Source: Fibrobacter sp.
GTDB lineage: Bacteria; Fibrobacterota; Chitinivibrionia; Chitinivibrionales; Chitinispirillaceae
DNA length: 64,000 bases
Assembly: GCA_012513915.1 (NCBI GenBank)
Contig: JAAZBG010000153.1
Location: 1-64,000 of the forward strand
Direction of reading: 5' to 3'
How positions within the stretch are numbered: position 1 is the first letter of the stretch; each line of letters starts with the position of its first letter. This document shows positions 62,422 through 64,000 of this stretch, one piece after another. The notes under the pieces are model-generated. The model ran no database searches and was not told the DNA's origin. It saw only the letters and a program-made list of their open reading frames with translations. Both the position numbers and the translations under genes were made by a program.

Positions 62422-64000
62422 TTACTGCAGAATAAATGAACTGATTTTTGATACACCGGCCTGATTTACCTCAACAAGATACTTCCCTGATGCAAAAGCA
62501 CTGCAATTAATCGTGTGTGCAGTACCAGCTGCACCAACCAGCGCTGTAGTCTTAAGGGTTTTTCCCGAAAGATCCAGTACCCGGATATTGGCATCTGATG
62601 ATGTGTTCTTTGTAATCACAAGGTTTCTGTTTACCGATGCAATTTTAAACCCATTAACACTTTTTATAAAGAGACTATGTCTCACTGATGAACTACCGGG
62701 CCGCTGTACAAGACTGATCTGAATATTGTCGTCTGTACCAACTTCATATTCTGCCCATGTTGAACCGGTTTTGTTAAAATCTGAAATAACCGTTTCGGTT
62801 GTACCCTTCTTTGATCGCACGTTGTCAATAAGAAGCGTGCCGTTATATGAGCCGGCTGATGGTACAAACTGAATCAGAATCTGCTTGATATCAGTAAGGT
62901 CGATCGAGCCTGATGATGCAGTAAATGATGCAATCGGAGCAGAATACCTCAGCCATGTTCCGGCAGATGACGGGGTAAATGAAACACTTGATGGACACCA
63001 GGTCCAGCTGCTGGATGACTTCATCACCATCAGTAACTTGACACTTGTGGAAGTTCCTTCAGGCAGATACACATCAGCTATCAGACTGTCAACATCACTG
63101 AAATCATAAGTACCATTGAGTTCAGCTTCAGGTGTTGCAGTTGCTCCGGGAAGATCGAGTTTGATCTGCATGGCAAGATCACCGCTAAGCTCAGTAATCG
63201 TAACATCCCTGATCATAATGTCATCCTTGTGCTTTGTAAAAAGATCGTTCAATGACGGTGCAGTTGTTTCGTAGGAACCGAAAAATGAGTTCTGTTCGGT
63301 CATCGCCCAGCTCATCGCACCGGCATATCCTTCATCATACGCCCAGTTGAATGCAGCTTTACTGGTCATGGACGTTTTAAGTGGCTGATTACTTGATGGT
63401 CCTTTTGTCGACGAGCTCCAGTCATTGGCGGGAAATTCACCGATCAGGATCGGTCTGTCCATATTCCATTTTGATGCATCATTGTGGAATGGAGAAATTT
63501 CTGAACCCTGCCATTCCGGATAATAATGAGCCATATAAAAATCAAGATACCCGTCTGGATCACCTCCTGCAGCGATCAGTTTTTCTGTGCTGTATTCACT
63601 GCAGTATTGAAATGATGCGAGTCCTGTTGATGCCATTTTTTTACTGTTTCTGTGCACAAAACCTGCGATTCTGTTAGTGATACGAAGAATATCATTCTGT
63701 GTGATCTTCTTTGTAACATGCGACCAGCCTGCAGATGCCAGCATCCCTTCAGGTTCATTAAAAACCTCCCAGCACATTACTGCGGGATGATTTCCCACAC
63801 TGTCAAGTATCGGTTTCAATCCATTGTTCAGATAAGTTGTAATTTTTGATGTATCGGTAAGAAACTTATAATTATTGTCGAGATTAAAACTGCTGTATGC
63901 AGTCTTCCCGGTACCATCACCGGGTACGAGCAGATCAAAAGAGAAAAGACACATATCAACGACAACACCATAAGCATAAGCAGTATCAAGTGCAATTCTC
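62422..64000 (-). CDS. GH5-type glycoside hydrolase with sugar-binding module and sorting tail (5' end outside window)
   Basis: The frame continues past the ORF-track start (63954) to the window edge, adding RIALDTAYAYGVVVD, so at least 526 residues are seen and the N-terminus is missing. The catalytic (beta/alpha)8 region has the acid/base Glu in WEVFNEPEG and the nucleophile in LIGEFPAND, with a helix HRNSKKMAS between. A galactose-binding-like beta-sandwich follows (IADVYLPEGTSTSVKLL, then IKQILIQFVPSAGSYNGTLLIDNVRS). The last ~75 residues (RVLDLSGKTLKTT, ASGKYLVEVNQAG) are a type IX secretion-like C-terminal sorting domain. The substrate may be mannan or cellulose; the adjoining manA is suggestive only. 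Confidence 0.85.
   Translation of the reverse strand, partial: RIALDTAYAYGVVVDMCLFSFDLLVPGDGTGKTAYSSFNLDNNYKFLTDTSKITTYLNNGLKPILDSVGNHPAVMCWEVFNEPEGMLASAGWSHVTKKITQNDILRITNRIAGFVHRNSKKMASTGLASFQYCSEYSTEKLIAAGGDPDGYLDFYMAHYYPEWQGSEISPFHNDASKWNMDRPILIGEFPANDWSSSTKGPSSNQPLKTSMTSKAAFNWAYDEGYAGAMSWAMTEQNSFFGSYETTAPSLNDLFTKHKDDIMIRDVTITELSGDLAMQIKLDLPGATATPEAELNGTYDFSDVDSLIADVYLPEGTSTSVKLLMVMKSSSSWTWCPSSVSFTPSSAGTWLRYSAPIASFTASSGSIDLTDIKQILIQFVPSAGSYNGTLLIDNVRSKKGTTETVISDFNKTGSTWAEYEVGTDDNIQISLVQRPGSSSVRHSLFIKSVNGFKIASVNRNLVITKNTSSDANIRVLDLSGKTLKTTALVGAAGTAHTINCSAFASGKYLVEVNQAGVSKISSFILQ

Noticed and set aside
1-64000. tRNA, rRNA, insertion sequences, phage genes
   Set aside because: I found no tRNA T-loop/acceptor pairs, rRNA segments, transposases or phage structural genes by reading; a tRNAscan-SE or ISfinder search would be decisive.

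Overview
The window reads as a contiguous chromosome segment (roughly 40% G+C by eye) of a motile, Gram-negative, polysaccharide-degrading bacterium. The gene mix points to the Fibrobacterota, most likely a Chitinivibrionia/Chitinispirillia-type lineage. The reasons are a gingipain-family protease carrying chitin/cellulose-binding modules, a GH5-type glycoside hydrolase ending in a type IX secretion-like sorting tail, a PorV-like outer-membrane barrel domain, Na+-NQR genes, polar-flagellum genes (flhA-flhF-flhG-fliA) and several short lipoproteins. The taxon is an inference; there is no rRNA in the window. I saw no tRNA, CRISPR array, insertion sequence or prophage.

Layout. 1-4.1 kb: an incomplete surface protein with ten InlB-type repeats and an upstream beta-helix membrane protein (minus strand). 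4.4-9.3 kb: a copper P-type ATPase, a deaminase, an esterase and a GyrI-like membrane protein. 9.3-12.8 kb: smc. 13.4-17.8 kb: an unusual PorV-like/metallophosphoesterase-like/TolB-like fusion, an Smr protein and an M29-like peptidase. 18.1-22.8 kb: tandem duplicated DUF4197 lipoproteins, each followed by the same hairpin, then an RNB exoribonuclease and a DUF2750 protein. 23.1-24.7 kb: aroC-aroK. 25.0-28.7 kb: an exported protein, a LytS/LytTR two-component pair, three 21-bp-phased direct repeats (probable LytTR operator) and an exported bactofilin-like membrane protein. 28.8-31.5 kb: a C_GCAxxG_C_C protein, a receiver-like/HATPase/cNMP-binding regulator and a solo TonB-like domain. 31.6-38.2 kb: a tight five-gene operon for a probable phosphate-containing surface polymer. 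38.5-39.5 kb: a Xre-RES toxin-antitoxin pair. 39.5-44.1 kb: nqrBCDEF without nqrA, plus one unknown gene. 44.3-44.7 kb: a remnant of an iron-type alcohol dehydrogenase. 45.1-49.7 kb: the multimodular C25 protease. 49.8-56.6 kb: the flagellar flhA-flhF-flhG-(unknown)-fliA-(unknown)-HDOD run. 56.8-57.3 kb: a ParD/ParE-like toxin-antitoxin pair. 57.4-64 kb: an outer-membrane protein, uvrB, a HEAT-repeat protein, manA and a GH5-type hydrolase cut by the window end.

The best candidates for something undescribed are four. First, the 31.6-38.2 kb operon: a DPGTGS small membrane protein, a TagF-like glycerophosphotransferase, a YejM-like phosphotransferase, a divergent YidC, and a cytidylyltransferase-aminotransferase fusion. 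Second, the C25 protease with NPCBM, CBM5/12 and CBM3-like modules. Third, the PorV/phosphoesterase/propeller fusion. Fourth, the LytTR operator in front of the exported bactofilin. Several families of simple or palindromic intergenic repeats also recur, and one has extended the C-terminus of a regulator. All assignments come from reading the sequence and the supplied translations; no database search was run.
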